Origin: Conoideocrella luteorostrata
Taxonomy: Eukaryota > Ascomycota > Sordariomycetes > Hypocreales > Clavicipitaceae
DNA: 33,484 nt
Direction of reading: 5' to 3'
Assembly (NCBI GenBank): GCA_032433595.1
Contig: JASWJB010000400.1
Location: 1-33,484 of the forward strand
Shown: piece by piece, positions 21,401-32,401 of the stretch
Position numbering within the stretch: position 1 is the first letter of the stretch
Layout of the letters: each line of letters starts with the position of its first letter
Made by a program: the position numbers and the translations under genes
Notes under the pieces: model-generated
The model's database searches: none
What the model was told of the DNA's origin: nothing
Seen by the model: only the letters and a program-made list of their open reading frames with translations

Positions 21401-22229
21401 AGGCGGCATAACAACACAGACATCACCTCCTAGCGGGACACCGACTCGCCGTGTAAACAGCCTGGGAGGAAGTCCGACGACAAAACGCGAGTAGCAGCAC
21501 CCATTCTTGTGTTGGTTGTATTCGAGTCCGACAGAGCTCGTGGTACTGATTAATCCCTTGGTTTGGAATCCGGGATTGCATGCTGTGAGTATTACACACT
21601 TGTTCGACGTTGTCACTTTGGCATCATCGCTATTTGGCAATTGCTGAGCACCAGTACTAGCTCACAGTGATAATGCATCCGGATGAGTGGCCGGGGTTCA
21701 TAACTGTAGATACGTTGCGTGACTAGTATAACCGATGCCACAAAGTAGCTTCAAACCTCCTCCATCTATTGTTCGCCTCACCTTGCCACAGCACAGTAGA
21801 GCTCATATATGAAAGAGGGTTTTTTTTCGTAGTCCCCATATCCTATCTAATCAATACATCAATACACAAGAATGCCTTTTAGGGTTTGGGCCATGTAGAC
21901 CCTTCTTACTCCCCATCCAGAACCTCACTAAGTATATCCAAAGTAATTCGCAGCCCTGGTGATATCAAATGCTTCCTCCGCCTTCTGTTCAAATACGACG
22001 CTACATGCCTTTTGCGGGTATAATCTAGTTATCTAAGCCGCTTGGATATCGCCTATGCACCAAAAAAAAAAAATTAAGGTCGAAGTATAAAGCAAATTAT
22101 TGTTGAGTAAGTTTTTTTTTTGCGTTGCCGTAAAAGAGCGTTTCACGTCAAAAGTCATGCACGTGTCTCAAGAGGTGCGTAATGACAAAATTTAAAACAA
22201 AAAGAACAATTCGCTCGTAAGACAATGAC
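18435..22229. other. Long gene-poor region upstream of the secreted-protein gene
   Basis: About 3.8 kb shows no supported gene. Frames at 18765-19313 plus (182 codons, ATG start), 19893-20171 minus and 21398-21640 minus lack known motifs. The last one, containing GLEYNQHKNGCCYSRFVVG, could be an exon of an unrecognised small protein. The DNA is AT-rich, with A or T runs near 22062-22073 and 22111-22120. Overlapping copies of the 9-mer lie at 19866-19881. Confidence 0.45.
19866..19881 (+). repeat. Two overlapping TACTCCGTA copies of a dispersed 9-mer
   Basis: TACTCCGTACTCCGTA contains two copies of TACTCCGTA sharing TA. Other exact copies: plus strand at 5468-5476, 7517-7525 and 28085-28093; minus strand (TACGGAGTA) at 14312-14320, 29505-29513 and 30038-30046. 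All eight are outside the genes and relics called here. Confidence 0.85.
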
Positions 22230-25200
22230 TCAGTATTCGCTCCCTTGGAAAGGACTCATCATGCCGCTATTGGGTGTGCTTTCACTATTAGACATGTACG
22301 TCTGATCGATGCGAAATATCCAATCCATTTTATCTTTTTCGCTTCTTGCAGCGAATAGCCACGTGTTGTCTGTGCCGTAGATGGCAAACACAGCGGCTTG
22401 CATACGTTCGCTGAGACGGGTAAGCCCTTGGCTGGAGGTACCAGATGAAGAGCCGCTGCCTCCCGTACCTGTCCATATTGTGGATATGACTCTACCGGAT
22501 GCGGTGCGGCGGTGGCCAGGAGTGAAGTCGGGTGCGGAGTTGTTGCCATGGGAGGGGGCGTCGTAGTCGTCAGGGCCGTGCAGGAGGCCGAGAACACCGG
22601 GCTGGCTATCGACGCGCGAGTTACGAAGGCTCACAAGGGCGACTTCATCACCGTCGGAGGCCGAATGGATATGCAGATACGGTCGGCGGAGTTCGACGAA
22701 GCGCTTGACCCATCTGGTGGAATCATTGTTGGGCACAAGCAGGTACCCTCCTTTGAGGACCTTTGGATTCTTGGGGACGCGAATGATGGTTGTGATGAGA
22801 CTTGGGGGAAGTGAGGAATCAGGTGCAATGCCGTTGACGGGAGGCGCAGTGTTGGCTGGACTTAGGATGTTGGTCAATGGATCTGGGTATTTGAGCCATA
22901 GCTTTAATGACATTTCAAGTAAGTCGGTCTGGTGGTCCTTGTACTCGGAATTGGGCTTCTTGTCGTCTTCAAGAGGAGTCTCATCTGTGGGCGCCTGTTC
23001 TGAGGTCTCTTCTGTCACCTTGATTGTTTCCTCGCCTTCATTGTCGGATCGTCCGTCGATCGAGGGGGCCTGAGATGTATCAGGAGTGTCGTTGAGGACG
23101 TCGTCATCGTCATCAGGGACGATGGGTTTCCCTTCTGGTACCGGCTCCGGCTCCGGTTCTTTATCCGCGCTGCGAACACTGGAAATGTCTACTCCGAGCT
23201 TGTGTAGCGTGGTCTGCACTGAACCAATCTCGGCAACACGCCTCCGCTTCTTGCGTGCCATGATGAAGTCACTCACAAGGGACACGCCACGAGGAGCCCA
23301 GCTGGTCAGATTCTCTTCACCCTTGACATAATCGTGTTGACTGTTCAAACGCCACAAGTCGCCCACTCTCTTGATAGGAGCAGGTCGCATGGTAAGTGTG
23401 AAGATGCCTGTGGATGAACGGACAAACCTCACGTTCTGCCAGAGCGCTGAGAACACGGATGTTTGACGTATGAACGTTCTTGACAGTATTTGTACGCAAA
23501 CCTTCTGGGCAAACTTCATCGGTTCTGCCAGCTTCTCTGAGCTTATTTCCCAGTATATTGTCATCTGCACGCGGTACTTATCCGCAGTCACTCTGTCCAA
23601 AAGCAGTGAATTATGCAAACTTGAATCCCACTGGGCGTAGATTGTGATACTTCGCGTGCCGTTTGGGTTCTCACGGAAGATGGGGCTTGTGGCGAGCTTC
23701 AAGGTCACATCAGGGTCGTTGGAGCCCATATCAGGTGTCTTGCCCGCGGAATCAACCAAGCGAACTTTACCGACGCGCACAGCGGTAACATCCCCCCATG
23801 GAAGAGCATCTCCAGAGCTATGAGAAATGTTGATGCCTATCCGCCGTTGCAGACCTTGATGCAGCTGAAAAGTGCCTGTGTCGAGCTCACTGGTTTGACT
23901 TACCTCCACCGGCTGATACTCGCCATTCTCATTCAGCTCCATGATTTGCACACGTGAGAGCAGGTCATGCTTTTCTTGGGTGAAGAATTGTGATTCATTG
24001 ATCCGTGAACCTTTTGCAGCATCGCCCATGGGACCGGCATCTCTCATGTCATCCCAGCTGAGGAGCTTATCCAGGTGCATCGTAGAGACTTTGGCAAAGA
24101 TGGCTACTCGTATTGTGACGTCCTGGGAGGCAAAAAGAGAGACGCTCATGTTGTGGACGCTCTCAAACCGGATAGGCCCTTCGTCAAATTCGGTGATCAT
24201 CTGTGTTGTAGTAACACCATCCTCTTCCGAAACACCTGGAATAAAGAGCTGAGCATGCACTTCCGTTCCTTCCCGCTCCGCGAAGCCAATAAGCTCATGC
24301 ATGACGACATTAAATTTCAAAGTGTTTGTTGGCGCTCGCGCATGAGAAGGTTCCAGCGAGAGTTTGACAATGCCAATTGCATGTGACGTATAGGGTGACA
24401 GAACGTCGAGGGTGAAGTCCTGAACACGACTCTCAAACACAGCTTTCAGGGGCACATCGACTTCTCCAACTAACGTGTACGATGGCATACAGGGTTCCAC
24501 AAACGGGTTATCGAGACTCAAATGCTGTGCATAATCCGGCTGGTCAAGGTACTGATGCATCTGTCGCATCTGGCGAACGCGGTCGTGAAGCTTCTCCAAG
24601 CTCCAAAGGTGGACAACGTTGTTTTTGTAGTCAATGACACGCACTCCGATACAGGGCTTCTGGGCCTCTTCTAATGCCGCATCCTCTCCTTCGCCCGTCA
24701 GCCCATTCAATACCATGTCGTATGATGAGCATAGCGCATGCCCAATATCCACCACAGTAAATTGAAACACCACGCTCTCCTCTAATTCGTTGCTCATAAT
24801 CTGAGCCTCTTTCAACACGGCAGCGTTCTGCAGTACAGTTTCGGCCATCCTAACAAAGTGGCGGCTTCGCCACACTTTGACAGCCTTCTTCGCCCGCTCG
24901 ATTTCCTCCTCGGACAGCTTTGGGTTCGCCTTGGGCCGCTTGAGGGGGTCCATTTTGTCGATTTTTTCTTCATATTGCTTACGTTGCAGATTAAGCTGTT
25001 TTTGCATGTCTTCCTTGAGTTCCAAAAGGGCTGCTTCCATTTTGACCTTCTCCTTCTTGATTTCCGCGACTTCAACGTTTGCGGCCTCCGCACTCTTTAG
25101 CTGCTCTTGAAACTCCTCCTTCTGCTTTTCCAGCTGGCTCTGCATTTCCTCACGGGCCTCCTTCAATTGATCCTCGTGTTCGCCTTGTTTTGGTGTAGAC

Positions 25201-27510
25201 GGCATAGTCAAAGCCGTATCAAGTGAGAAATTGTCGATTGTTCCAGTTGACATATACTTTTCGCGTAGTTGATAAGATGTGACCGACTCTGTGTCCTCCC
25301 CGTCTTCTCGACCATTAACGCGCTCAGCTCGGGCTCTTTGCACATCTTCAAACAGCGCATTTAACTCTTCGTCTGTCAAATTAGTGAAATTTTGATCAGT
25401 GCCAAGAATGGCGCCCGCCGCTTCCCGTCGGGCCAACGACCAATCCGAGTCTCGCCCGTTTCGCAGGAAAGAGGCAGGAGACTCGGGACGAGAGTCGCCG
25501 AAATCTGAAACTTTACTTATTGATCTCTCGTGACCCGGTCGCGGAGAAGGCGTCCGATCCAAAGCCTGTAACTGGCTCGCTGTGATAGATTGTCGCAGAA
25601 GACTCGATCCCACTTCGGCCCTTTCAGCCTTCGCTTCCAACGGATGGTTAAATCGGAAAATGTGAAAGTCACCCAGGATGACTCTGTAGCCGGAATGAAG
25701 TTGCTTAGACTCCGTTATCCGCTTGCCATTGACCATGACCGACGCTCCCTCTGAGGGCACCACTACTACAGTTCCATCGGTATTGTTCTCGAACTTGCAA
25801 TGGTCATGGAGAATTCTTGTTCCATTCAGGCGAATATTAACTTGATTATCGGTATTCGTCTCCACATTACCAACCGTTGTAGTTCCCGGTTTGAGGTTGT
25901 ATACTAGACATTCGGCAAGGAGAGGGTCGTCAGATAAGTTGACCAAATGGGGCATTTTCTTTGGCGTGCTGAGACCGATAAAGCCTTTGTCGATGCTGAT
26001 ACCAAGTTCTTCCAAGGCCGCTTCTCGTTCCTTCTGGATTTCTTCCGTCTTCTGCAACTTCTGTTCCCAAGTCTGGTTCAGATCAGTGAGCAGTTTCTCA
26101 CTCTGGTTGAGCTGCTCTGCTATATCTGCTTTGGAGACCTTCTTGACAGTGCCGTCTGCGGTTGTGATGGTTACCATTTGCTGTTCTAGGGGCGTACCTT
26201 CGGCATAAACCTCCTCCGCCGGAATGGGTGTTCCTCCCGGAGCGACAGTGCCACCGCCTAGTTTGCTTCTGAGCAGTGACAGCTCCTCCTTCAGTTCTCT
26301 GATCATTCGAGCATTGGCGTCCTCGTTGATAACGGCATGATTCTTGATTCTCTTGGCGGAGTCCGCGTATCGCAAAGTACTGAGAGTTTCGTCATAGTTG
26401 ATGTCCGCTGGGCTGATTGCTGCTATCATGGCTGTCATACTGTTGCCTCCCAACGAATCTTTCAACAGCCATGTCAGAACACTATCTCGATAAGGAACCT
26501 GAGTTGCGCCTTTCTTTTTCTTTCCTGTTGACAGGTCCGCCAGCGCAGCAATGACTCGCCCCAAAGTAGACAGTGAACGATTGATCTCGGCACCTTCCTT
26601 CAACCTGGCTCCCGTCGCACCAGTCGATGTTGCACGTTCAGAACCTGCCAAATCCACCAAACTTATTTTTGCCACCTTTTCCATTTCCATCTTGGTCTCT
26701 GCATCATATTTCTTCTGGGAAAGAATCAGCGTAAAGACGGCATGGCTTCGACTCGAGGTCTCGTTCATATTCGTAGCCGCAACCGTTCTGGCCTTGTTTC
26801 CCTCATCCATCAGATTTTCAATTTCCGGGAAGCTGCCGACAACAAGCTTAGCTAGATCTTCAACGTATGGGCCTGTGGACGGATGCTCTCGAACTTTCAA
26901 ATTGCCTTTAGTGGTAGGGTTGAGCAGATCGCGAACGCGCTCGTTGTAGATTTCGAGATAGGACACTTCAACAGTACATTTGGTGCTCTTGTCTTCCTGA
27001 ATTCCATCTATGCGCTTGAACATTTCTTGGCAAATGTTGGGTATGATGCCGACTTCCTTGCCGTAGCCCATCATCGAGTATGACTTTCCAGATCCGGTTT
27101 GGCCATAGGCAAAAATACAATTATTGTACCCTTGGAAAGCATTATCCAAAAGCGGAGCTCCCAAATCGTCGAAGAGGTTTGACTGGCCGGCATAGGTCGA
27201 GTCGTCCTTGTTGAAGGACCAATATGATCGATCAAAGGCAAAAGTTTTCGCTCCCGAGTCCTTTGCGCCTTTGCCTCCGTGTCCATCCGGCGTGACAAGA
27301 ACGGTCTGATTCTCTTTCATTTCGACGATACATTTTGATCCACGGTCAATTTCTGGGGTCGAGTTAGGATAATCGCACGAGGCAAAGCGGGTGGTACACA
27401 TGTCGCGACGACCCGGCGACATGTGGAATCAATCAAAAACACGTACCTCTGCCATTGAAGGGCCGTACTCTCACCACCACCTTGATGTTTCCACCACCTG
27501 CTGGTGCCAT
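22230..27510 (-). CDS. unc104: Kinesin-3 motor, UNC104/KIF1A type
   Basis: Exon 1 (27447-27510, MAPAGGGNIKVVVRVRPFNGR) joins a single 5.1-kb exon (22230-27352) across a 94-bp intron, giving 1728 residues. Kinesin-3 motors of this type move membrane vesicles and early endosomes toward microtubule plus ends. The motor domain fills about residues 1-360: ATP loop GQTGSGKS at 105-112, switch I NMNETSSRSHA, switch II SLVDLAGSER. A forkhead-associated domain lies near 505-595, coiled coil near 743-821, then the long KIF1-type central region. A C-terminal pleckstrin homology domain (about 1549-1703, GGYLLVPNN ... TWLFAARSEKDKMDWI) should bind phosphoinositide cargo membranes. Domain order and length match fungal UNC104. 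The start is fixed by the splice: the frame open upstream of the acceptor yields sequence unrelated to kinesin. No lesion is seen. Confidence 0.97.
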
Positions 27511-28789
27511 GATGGCTTATTTGTTTGCGGGGACCTGGGTTGGTCCCCTGAATGCGGTGAGTCTCTACGCGAAATGCGCCAGGTAGGTGTTTCTCTTGAG
27601 AATATGCAAGCCGTGAATGGTCCGCGAAGCTCGATTTAAATGGGTATGTCGTCTCCGAGGCCGTATTCTCATGAAGGGATTAAATTCATGCTCCTAATAT
27701 GCGACTCTAAAGGGTTTGCGACTCGTGGCGCTGCGGTCCAAGAGACTCAAGAAGCAGGTCGATTCGGCAATAGAGAGCGAGGGGTCGTGGCTTGCAGAAA
27801 GGAGTATGAACCCGATCGCGGTGCCGTAGCCTGCCGCTGGCGTTGTGCGGGGTTCAAAGGTCGTGTTACAGGTCGTAAAGTCGTACAGGAATATCGTGGC
27901 TCGAGGGAAGTTATTATGTCTGAGGCTGCCAACCGCCGAGCACAAGGTTGAGGAAACGCGGTCGCGCTGAAGCTAGTGTTGAGCTGTCATGGTCGGAAAG
28001 GCACCCCTAGTTTGATTTGATTGGGTTGCGGGCTGGTTGGGGCAAATTCAGGATTCACGTGCAGTTAGTGTGGTGCGACGCAGATACTCCGTACACGAGT
28101 TGACGACAACGCTGTGTGGTGCCGAGTAGTGGATACTGTTCCTACTGAAGCACTTTGCTGTAGGCCTGCCAGGCCTGCCAGCCTCTGACGTCGCTGGAAG
28201 GCTGGCCGAGCACATGATACAGGCACCAGGTGACCCAGGCATCCCGACGCCGTTGAATCCCCCCACGCAGTCGACAAGGAGCAACGGATATCAAACATTA
28301 TGGAAGATCGAAGGTGGAAAATTCAGTTCGCTCCCTCCCTCTCAGTCACGGCGGGGCCCTCCATATTCATCATGCCCACCAGACGGCTCTTGGATGCTAC
28401 TTTAGATGCTACTTTGTACCATGCAGCCAGATATCGGGAGCTCCTGAGGCCGCCAAACTCCATTGGCACATGTGGGGACCAAACAGCCACATTCAATCTG
28501 TCAGTTATCTCTTTGCATGGGTCAAACCAGGTCAATAACACGTGGATCCCGGGTTTATGGACGAATAAATAATAATGATACATTCATGCCTCAGTATTTC
28601 TCACATGACGCACAACATATCCGCATAAATTCATTTGAATAGGTTATCGGCAGACTGCATGTACCGGGCATTTCACAGTTATTCCCAGTCTCCCGGTGAG
28701 CGTGGGCTTTTTGCTATGGTGGGTTGGTCGTCCCAGCTCTGCAGCTCGTAGAATCAACAACGGTAGCGCGGCTATCACAAACATTTCGC
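27511..28789. other. Intergenic region between the kinesin start and the TEN1 end
   Basis: This region contains the kinesin promoter side and the 3' flank of TEN1. No motif-bearing frame is visible. Minor direct repeats occur: AGGCCTGCC twice near 28160-28180 and a 12-bp unit (GATGCTACTTTA/G) twice near 28393-28416. One 9-mer copy lies at 28085. Confidence 0.5.
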
Positions 28790-29255
28790 TCATGCGCCCA
28801 ACGATCCAGCTTCGACAGACTCTTCATACTGCTTCACATCCAATGGTCCCGTCGGCCAAACCATCACTGCCTGAACATACGCGTCCACACCCGGTGATGG
28901 TCCAGCTTTCTCGACCCTGTCAGTCACATACCCTATGACGTTGACCCATTCTCCTACGCGCGTAGCTTCCGGCTGCATTGTTTCCAGCAGCAATCCCACG
29001 TCTACCGAGACCAATACATTGGTATCTTTCGGATACATATGGCCGAGGACTAGCGATGCAGTCTTTGTGTTGTATGAGGTGACGCTTACAATTATTAGCA
29101 TGTCGAGATGCAGCGGACCATTTAGATGGGTGGGCTCACCATCCCAGAAATCTGACTTTTTCTCCAACCTCATGCGCTGATAAGGACGATAAGAGAGTGA
29201 GCTTGGATGGGTTGGGTCCGGAATATGCGTAGGTCTTCATCGTAGGCTTCGACAT
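28790..29255 (-). CDS. TEN1: Telomere-capping CST complex subunit Ten1
   Basis: Two exons (29140-29255 and 28790-29084), with a 55-bp intron (GTGAGC donor, TGTAAG acceptor, CTAAT branch site), encode 136 residues. Ten1 is a small OB-fold protein of the Cdc13/CTC1-Stn1-Ten1 complex, which binds single-stranded telomeric DNA and limits resection. The spliced frame reads GEKVRFLGCVTSYNTK, then LVLGHMYPKDTNV, then VDVGLLLETM and TRVGEWVNVIGYV, the characteristic conserved stretches of fungal Ten1. The Cys codon is split by the intron, so the N-terminal beta strand appears only after splicing. Alternative in-frame ATGs (29240, or one slightly upstream) would change the start by a few residues. It is separated by about 1.3 kb from the kinesin and has no operon-like link. 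Ten1 diverges quickly, so a profile search is the right confirmation. Confidence 0.87.
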
Positions 29256-30811
29256 GGCAGGGCAGCGAATCTTCATGTCGCCATGGTCTTGGGTGATATT
29301 CCGTGTATGTCACCGCACTCTGCAGCACGGATGCGACCGGCGTGACACGATAACGAGTGGTTGACCGCGGTGAAAGTCTGGCAGCTTGCGATTGCTGGTG
29401 GGACCCAATCTCAGCTGCTTCGTCACCAGCAAGCTACCAACTACCCTGAGCCCAACACGGCTGCAACCTTGCAAAGTGCATCTGATGAATAACTTTTCCA
29501 ACTGTACGGAGTACAATCGGAAGCTATTAAATTGTCCGTGCTTATCAAAACGCGAAACAGGAAGATATCAAAGCCCAGGGTCACTCTGGTGCTTGTAGGG
29601 AGAGCCCCGACAATGTGCCATCCTCGTACACAAGCTCCTATGTTGGGCCCCTAGCAATGTTATGAGACCACAGGTAATAGCGCACGAATAGGTATTCATG
29701 AGGACCCAGTATAGACTTAAACTTGCCCCCTATTCTAGGTGCTCTTCTAGCGTTCTTTATAGTAGGCTTTTAGTGGACTCACGTGCTTAACTCCTACCGT
29801 GGCGTACGCCAACATGCTTAAGCACGACACTGCCGTATCTAGGCGCAACACTGTTCGTGGTGCGAATCTCGGCATAACAATTATCCCCCCCCTTTCATAG
29901 GATTGTCCCCCGATCCGTTATTTGGAATAAGGATATTACATGGGCTTAGGTGCAATTGATTGTGTTATCATCTGAGGAGCATTCCTTACTTTTTGTGGGT
30001 GTATTGTTGTCGAGTCATCTGTTTTATGTCGTTACCCTACGGAGTATGCACTGGCTTTTGGAGGTAAAAATCCCACTTCTTATTATGGTGCTTTCTTTCT
30101 TTTCTTTTCACCTTTATCCCCCCTTTCTGATAATCTCTTCCGCTTACACTTTCCTTGTTAAAAGCCGCTCGAATTTATTATTTTACTTCTCCTATTATGT
30201 CCAACAACGTTCCTCTAGCGCCATAGGGGGTGGCCCCCCTGGGACCTCACGTTCCAGTCCTACTACTCGATACAAGCGTTTAGTATCCGCAAATATCAAC
30301 CCTACTGACTCCCATTAACATGCGAGTGTATAATCTCAGCTGAGTCTAGAGATTACGAACAACCCTCATGTTCGGCTGTCATTTCCGCGGAGGCATGTTG
30401 AACTTCGTAAGTGAAGTTTTCGGAATCCCGCGTCGCTCGAGCTAATCCTGTTAGCCTTAATTTTGCTCTTTATTTTAATTATCATTTCCAGCGCGGTTTG
30501 GGCGGTGTCTATTGTATTGCATTGCGCTACTTATTGCTGAATCCATGATAACAATGGACGAAACCATCTCGAAAACCGATATGGGAATCACCCGACACGC
30601 CAAAACCAAGGTTCATAACGCGGAGTCGGCTACTTGGACGGTGGATACATCAAAAGTCGGGGGAAGACTCTTAATGTTACTCACTCGTCGGATCTACCTC
30701 CCAAAGCGTACATCTTAGCGTCACCCTACATCCCGAGGTACTGCGCTGTCAACTCCACCATGGCTGGTAACCTGGCATCAATTAGTCGTGCCGATTTAGT
30801 CCAAATCTCGT
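29256..30811. other. Gene-poor region with palindromes and possible element remains
   Basis: No supported gene. It includes the TEN1 upstream region, nested palindromes at 29782-29826, a C9 run near 29885, a GGGGGTGGCCCCC hairpin near 30226-30239, and two 9-mer copies (29505, 30038). TGTTGGGCCC at 29641 and TAACA ending at 29879 have the look of LTR termini, but no second copy or target duplication is seen. Confidence 0.4.
29782..29826. repeat. Nested inverted repeats (cruciform-like)
   Basis: CGTGCTTAA (29782-29790) is inverted as TTAAGCACG (29818-29826). At the centre sits the perfect 12-base palindrome TGGCGTACGCCA (29800-29811). The right arm itself contains the palindrome TGCTTAAGCA. 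Confidence 0.8.
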
Positions 30812-31254
30812 CCAGAACCCCCATTCCATAGGAGGTTTCAACAACATAGGGGGGCAAACCAGCAAGGCCTTGCAAGTGACCTGAAAGACTTCAAGGAGGC
30901 GATGGAAGAATATCTCCGCAACGCATCACGGAGAGAAGCAACGCCTAAGAGGAGAAAATCAGTCAATTGGAAGCCGAGATTGAGAATAGTAAGGACCGCA
31001 CTCTCAAGGAAGTCAAGGCGGAATAAGTTACTTTGAAAGCAAGTATAGCGGAATTCCACAGGAAAATCGATTCTGCAATTGAGAAGAAAGGGCCTGACAT
31101 GATCGCGGCGGCTTTTAGCAAGGAAATTGCAGATATCCCCTATCCTGCAAGTCGATATTGGAGAAAAGAAAAAAGCTCAAGTATTCTTTTTTATAATAGA
31201 GCTGAGATTTGCGCAGAATTCATAAAGCAAGAGATTCAAAAAAGAAGATTCTGA
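30812..31254 (+). pseudogene. Broken coiled-coil ORF, family unknown
   Basis: One frame reads PEPPFHRRFQQHRG and SDLKDFKEAMEEYLRNASRR (30812 to about 30950). The signal then passes to another frame, EEKISQLEAEIENSKD, meets an in-frame TAA at 31024-31026, and continues with LKASIAEFHRKIDSAIEKKG and FSKEIADIPYPASRY to a stop at 31254. Heptad-like spacing of hydrophobic residues suggests a coiled coil. The frame change plus the stop imply decay. It might come from the first ORF of a retroelement, but no reverse transcriptase is nearby, so I leave it unassigned. Confidence 0.35.
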
Positions 31255-31402
31255 CTTTTGAAAAGCTTGCCTCACAGCTTGTCACATCGAGCGAAGAAGA
31301 AAGTACGGCAAATAAAAATTATAAAAAACCGATTTCCTATACCAGGACTCAAACTAAACCCGTTCCTGATTCGAATTACTCACGAGCCGCCGCATCATTG
31401 CT

Positions 31403-32401
31403 TTAGGGCCACATTCTATACGTTGACGGCGTCCCACAACACGTATATCTTTGTGCCTGCTCTTGCCCATAGTCTGCCCAAACACGAACAACGCCCTTAT
31501 GCGTCGTCCCCTGCATGAAACACTCGGTGGAACAATCAGGCCATGAGGCAACTAGCATGGGCGCCTCGTCATTCCAGGAAAGCCGTGCGTTGTTCATACT
31601 AAGCCACGACCTTGTTGTATTGGTCCCCTGACAATGGCACATATCGAATAGTATTGAACCCATGCCGTCTGGGCCGTTGCGACCAGCATTCTCCCACCGA
31701 TACTCCATGAAGAGCATGAATTTTCCGTCTACGACTCGGGGAACAAGTGAGTTCCGAATAGTTGCCATGGAAGGGCGTGTAGGTGTGCACTCAAGACGAT
31801 GCTCGCGGAAGTGAGGGGCAAGGAGATTCTGTAGATAGCGTTGGCCAGCGCTATCCAAGCGGTGCGCCAACCGCGTGTACTTGAGTGCGAGCTGAATGTG
31901 CCGATTCTCAATGTTAGCTAGCTGCATTTCTCTGGCTAGAAAGTATCTGTAGGATCGTGGATGCTGGCGGTGTTCACACTGGTGGTTCATTCGGCGATGA
32001 TGGATGATTTGACGCTGGTAACGATGTGGCATCCCGACCGGCTGACCTGGAGGCAAAGGACTTCGAGGATAGTCATCGTACGCAACGGAATGAAGCTTAA
32101 GACACCTTTCGCAAGCCCAACGGTCGAGCAGATCTCTTGAGATGCAGATAAGAAAACTAAGGCACTGGGTGCGATTTTGCTGGAGATCAATAGTGTTAAG
32201 GCCGAAATGGCGTTTCAGTAGATGCCGTAATGAAGAACATGCTTGTGAAAGCGTGTGTAAGCCATGTTGAGGAAGTTGGGCTGCAATCAAAAGGATAACA
32301 TCAGCTGGAAGTTGCAGCAGAGCTGCAGCATGTTGTGGTTGTCGAAGTGTCTTCTCTTGTTGTACACCAAATAATACACGTAGTATATGAAGAAAATTCA
32401 T
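31403..32401 (-). CDS. F-box domain protein
   Basis: A single exon encodes 332 residues from ATG at 32401, the first ATG of a frame that opens upstream without one. An F-box-like segment near residues 30-65 reads LLQLPADVILLIAAQLP then LSQACSSLRHLLKRHF, with the expected leucine/proline pattern. CERCLKLH follows at about residue 98, a short Cys pair often seen in this type of fungal F-box protein. The C-terminal part has aromatic stretches (KFMLFMEYRWENAG) but no WD40 or leucine-rich repeats that I can identify. F-box proteins link substrates to the SCF ubiquitin ligase through Skp1; the substrate here is unknown. No lesion is seen. The upstream flank is AT-rich with no neighbour on that side within the window. 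Confidence 0.75.
   Translation of the reverse strand: MNFLHILRVLFGVQQEKTLRQPQHAAALLQLPADVILLIAAQLPQHGLHTLSQACSSLRHLLKRHFGLNTIDLQQNRTQCLSFLICISRDLLDRWACERCLKLHSVAYDDYPRSPLPPGQPVGMPHRYQRQIIHHRRMNHQCEHRQHPRSYRYFLAREMQLANIENRHIQLALKYTRLAHRLDSAGQRYLQNLLAPHFREHRLECTPTRPSMATIRNSLVPRVVDGKFMLFMEYRWENAGRNGPDGMGSILFDMCHCQGTNTTRSWLSMNNARLSWNDEAPMLVASWPDCSTECFMQGTTHKGVVRVWADYGQEQAQRYTCCGTPSTYRMWP

Noticed and set aside
21398..21640. Minus-strand frame with a Cys pair, possible small secreted protein exon
   Set aside because: No signal peptide, no ATG at the frame's start and no convincing upstream exon.
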